From the NCBI GenBank assembly GCA_023423675.1, contig JAFAFD010000148.1, forward strand, positions 1 to 6,880: DNA of 6,880 nt. The letters are read 5' to 3'. Shown here piece by piece: positions 5,974 through 6,880 of this stretch. Positions within the stretch are counted from its first letter, which is position 1, and the number at the start of each line of letters is the position of its first letter. The translations under genes and the position numbers were made by a program. This DNA is from Pseudomonadota bacterium (GTDB lineage: Bacteria > Pseudomonadota > Gammaproteobacteria > Xanthomonadales > Xanthomonadaceae). The notes below the pieces were generated by a model, which was not told the DNA's origin, ran no database searches, and saw nothing but the letters and a program-made list of their open reading frames with translations.

Positions 5974-6858
5974 ATGCCGTCCCACTTCGATGCCCGCCAC
6001 GTCCGCCGCGCGTTCGCCCGCGCCGCCAACAGCTATGACGCCGCCGCTGCCCTGCAGCGCGAGGTGCAGTCGCGGCTGATCGAATCGCTGGACTACCTGG
6101 AAGCGCGCAAGCCCGAGGTGGTGCTGGACATCGGTGCGGGCACCGGCCACGCCAGCGCGCTGATGAAGAAGCGTTGGCCGAAGGCGCAGGTGATCGCGAT
6201 GGACGTGGCCCTGCCGATGCTGGACCAGGCCAAGCGCCAGGCCGGCTGGTGGAAGCCGTTCCAGCGCCTGTGCGGTGACGCCGCCGCGCTGCCGCTGGCC
6301 GACAACAGCGTCGATGTGATCTTCAGCAACCTGTGCCTGCAGTGGCTGGACGACCTGCCAGCGGTGTTCGCCGGTTTCCGTCGCGTGCTCAAGCCTGGCG
6401 GCCTGCTGCTGTGCTCCACCTTCGGCCCGGAAACGCTGGTCGAGCTCAACGAAGCATTCGCCGCCGCCGATGACCGCCCGCATGTCAGCCGCTTCGCGCA
6501 GATCGCCCAGTTCGGCGATGCGTTGATGATGGCCGGCTTCCGCGATCCGGTGCTGGACCGCGACCTGTTCACCCTGACCTACGACGACCTGCCCGCGCTG
6601 ATGCGCGAGCTGCGCGCGATGGGTGCGACCAATGCACGGGTAGACCGCCGCCACACGCTGACCGGCCGCGGTCGTTTTGCCGCTGCTGCTGCAGCATACG
6701 AACCGATGCGCCGTGCCGACGGCAAGCTGCCCAGCAGCTGGGAAGTGATCTACGCCCATGCCTGGGCGCCGGACCCGGGCGCACCGATCCGCGAAGGCGG
6801 GCATGACATCGCCTCGGTGCCGGTGTCGGCCATCCCGATCCGCCGCAAGCAGCCCTGA
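5974..6858 (+). CDS. bioC: Malonyl-ACP O-methyltransferase BioC
   Basis: BioC transfers a methyl group from SAM to the free carboxyl of malonyl-ACP, disguising it so that the fatty acid synthesis cycle can extend it to pimeloyl-ACP methyl ester. The 294-residue product has the class I methyltransferase fold signals: VVLDIGAGTG (D52 to G58), the acidic D77 at the end of the second strand, GDAAALPL around D102, and the BioC-typical SNLCLQW (118-124). The N-terminal FARAANSYDAAAALQREV stretch and the late WEVIYAHAW block also fit BioC. It is longer than E. coli BioC (251) because of a 28-residue C-terminal extension (about 267-294) ending in IPIRRK. An AGAGA at 5961-5965 serves the ATG at 5974. 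It is the last operon gene seen. The 22 bases after its stop show no complete terminator; an ATG at 6875 could open another gene but cannot be judged. Confidence 0.95.
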   Translation: MPSHFDARHVRRAFARAANSYDAAAALQREVQSRLIESLDYLEARKPEVVLDIGAGTGHASALMKKRWPKAQVIAMDVALPMLDQAKRQAGWWKPFQRLCGDAAALPLADNSVDVIFSNLCLQWLDDLPAVFAGFRRVLKPGGLLLCSTFGPETLVELNEAFAAADDRPHVSRFAQIAQFGDALMMAGFRDPVLDRDLFTLTYDDLPALMRELRAMGATNARVDRRHTLTGRGRFAAAAAAYEPMRRADGKLPSSWEVIYAHAWAPDPGAPIREGGHDIASVPVSAIPIRRKQP

Positions 6859-6880
6859 TCGAAAGCCGCCGGGCATGGCC

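Noticed and set aside
5602..6876. 424-codon open frame on the minus strand
   Set aside because: It is antisense to the SDR gene and bioC, both of which have full family motifs; its composition is typical of a GC-rich shadow frame.
1..6880. Mobile element, CRISPR, defence system or horizontal island
   Set aside because: No transposase, integrase, direct-repeat array or compositional break was seen; apart from the short AT-rich operator, the base use is even and the genes are housekeeping types.

Overview
The window looks like a chromosomal segment of a GC-rich gammaproteobacterium of the Xanthomonadaceae, most probably Stenotrophomonas or a close relative. I infer this from the protein sequences, especially BioB, and from the gene order comF / mpg / cbrC-like / bioB-bioF-bioH-SDR-bioC; no database search was run. 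I see no insertion sequence, phage gene, CRISPR array, tRNA or rRNA. The region reads as ordinary core chromosome.

Left part (1-1866). A comF gene, cut by the window edge, runs leftward. Divergent from it, a previously easy-to-miss 52-residue single-pass membrane protein (467-625) is followed 8 bases later by an Mpg/Aag-type 3-methyladenine DNA glycosylase (634-1266). A CbrC/UPF0167-family gene (1316-1861, minus strand) converges on the glycosylase gene, with a candidate hairpin between the two stop codons.

Right part (1867-6880). A biotin synthesis operon runs rightward: bioB, bioF, bioH, a short-chain dehydrogenase/reductase (SDR) gene, and bioC. Just upstream of bioB lies a very clear BirA operator (1916-1949) with the same 9-16-9 architecture as the E. 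coli bio operator. It sits in an AT-rich island between bioB and the divergent cbrC-like gene. BioC methylates malonyl-ACP so that the fatty acid synthesis enzymes will elongate it. BioH removes the methyl group from pimeloyl-ACP methyl ester. BioF condenses pimeloyl-ACP with alanine to give KAPA (8-amino-7-oxononanoate). BioB inserts sulfur in the last step. The genes for the two middle steps, bioA and bioD, are not in the window.

The most interesting item is the SDR between bioH and bioC. Its cofactor-binding end is canonical, but the catalytic Tyr and Lys are replaced by Ser154 and Arg158. Its place in the operon makes a role connected to pimeloyl-ACP synthesis an attractive but untested idea. 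The second point of interest is that the BirA operator may also control the divergent cbrC-like gene.
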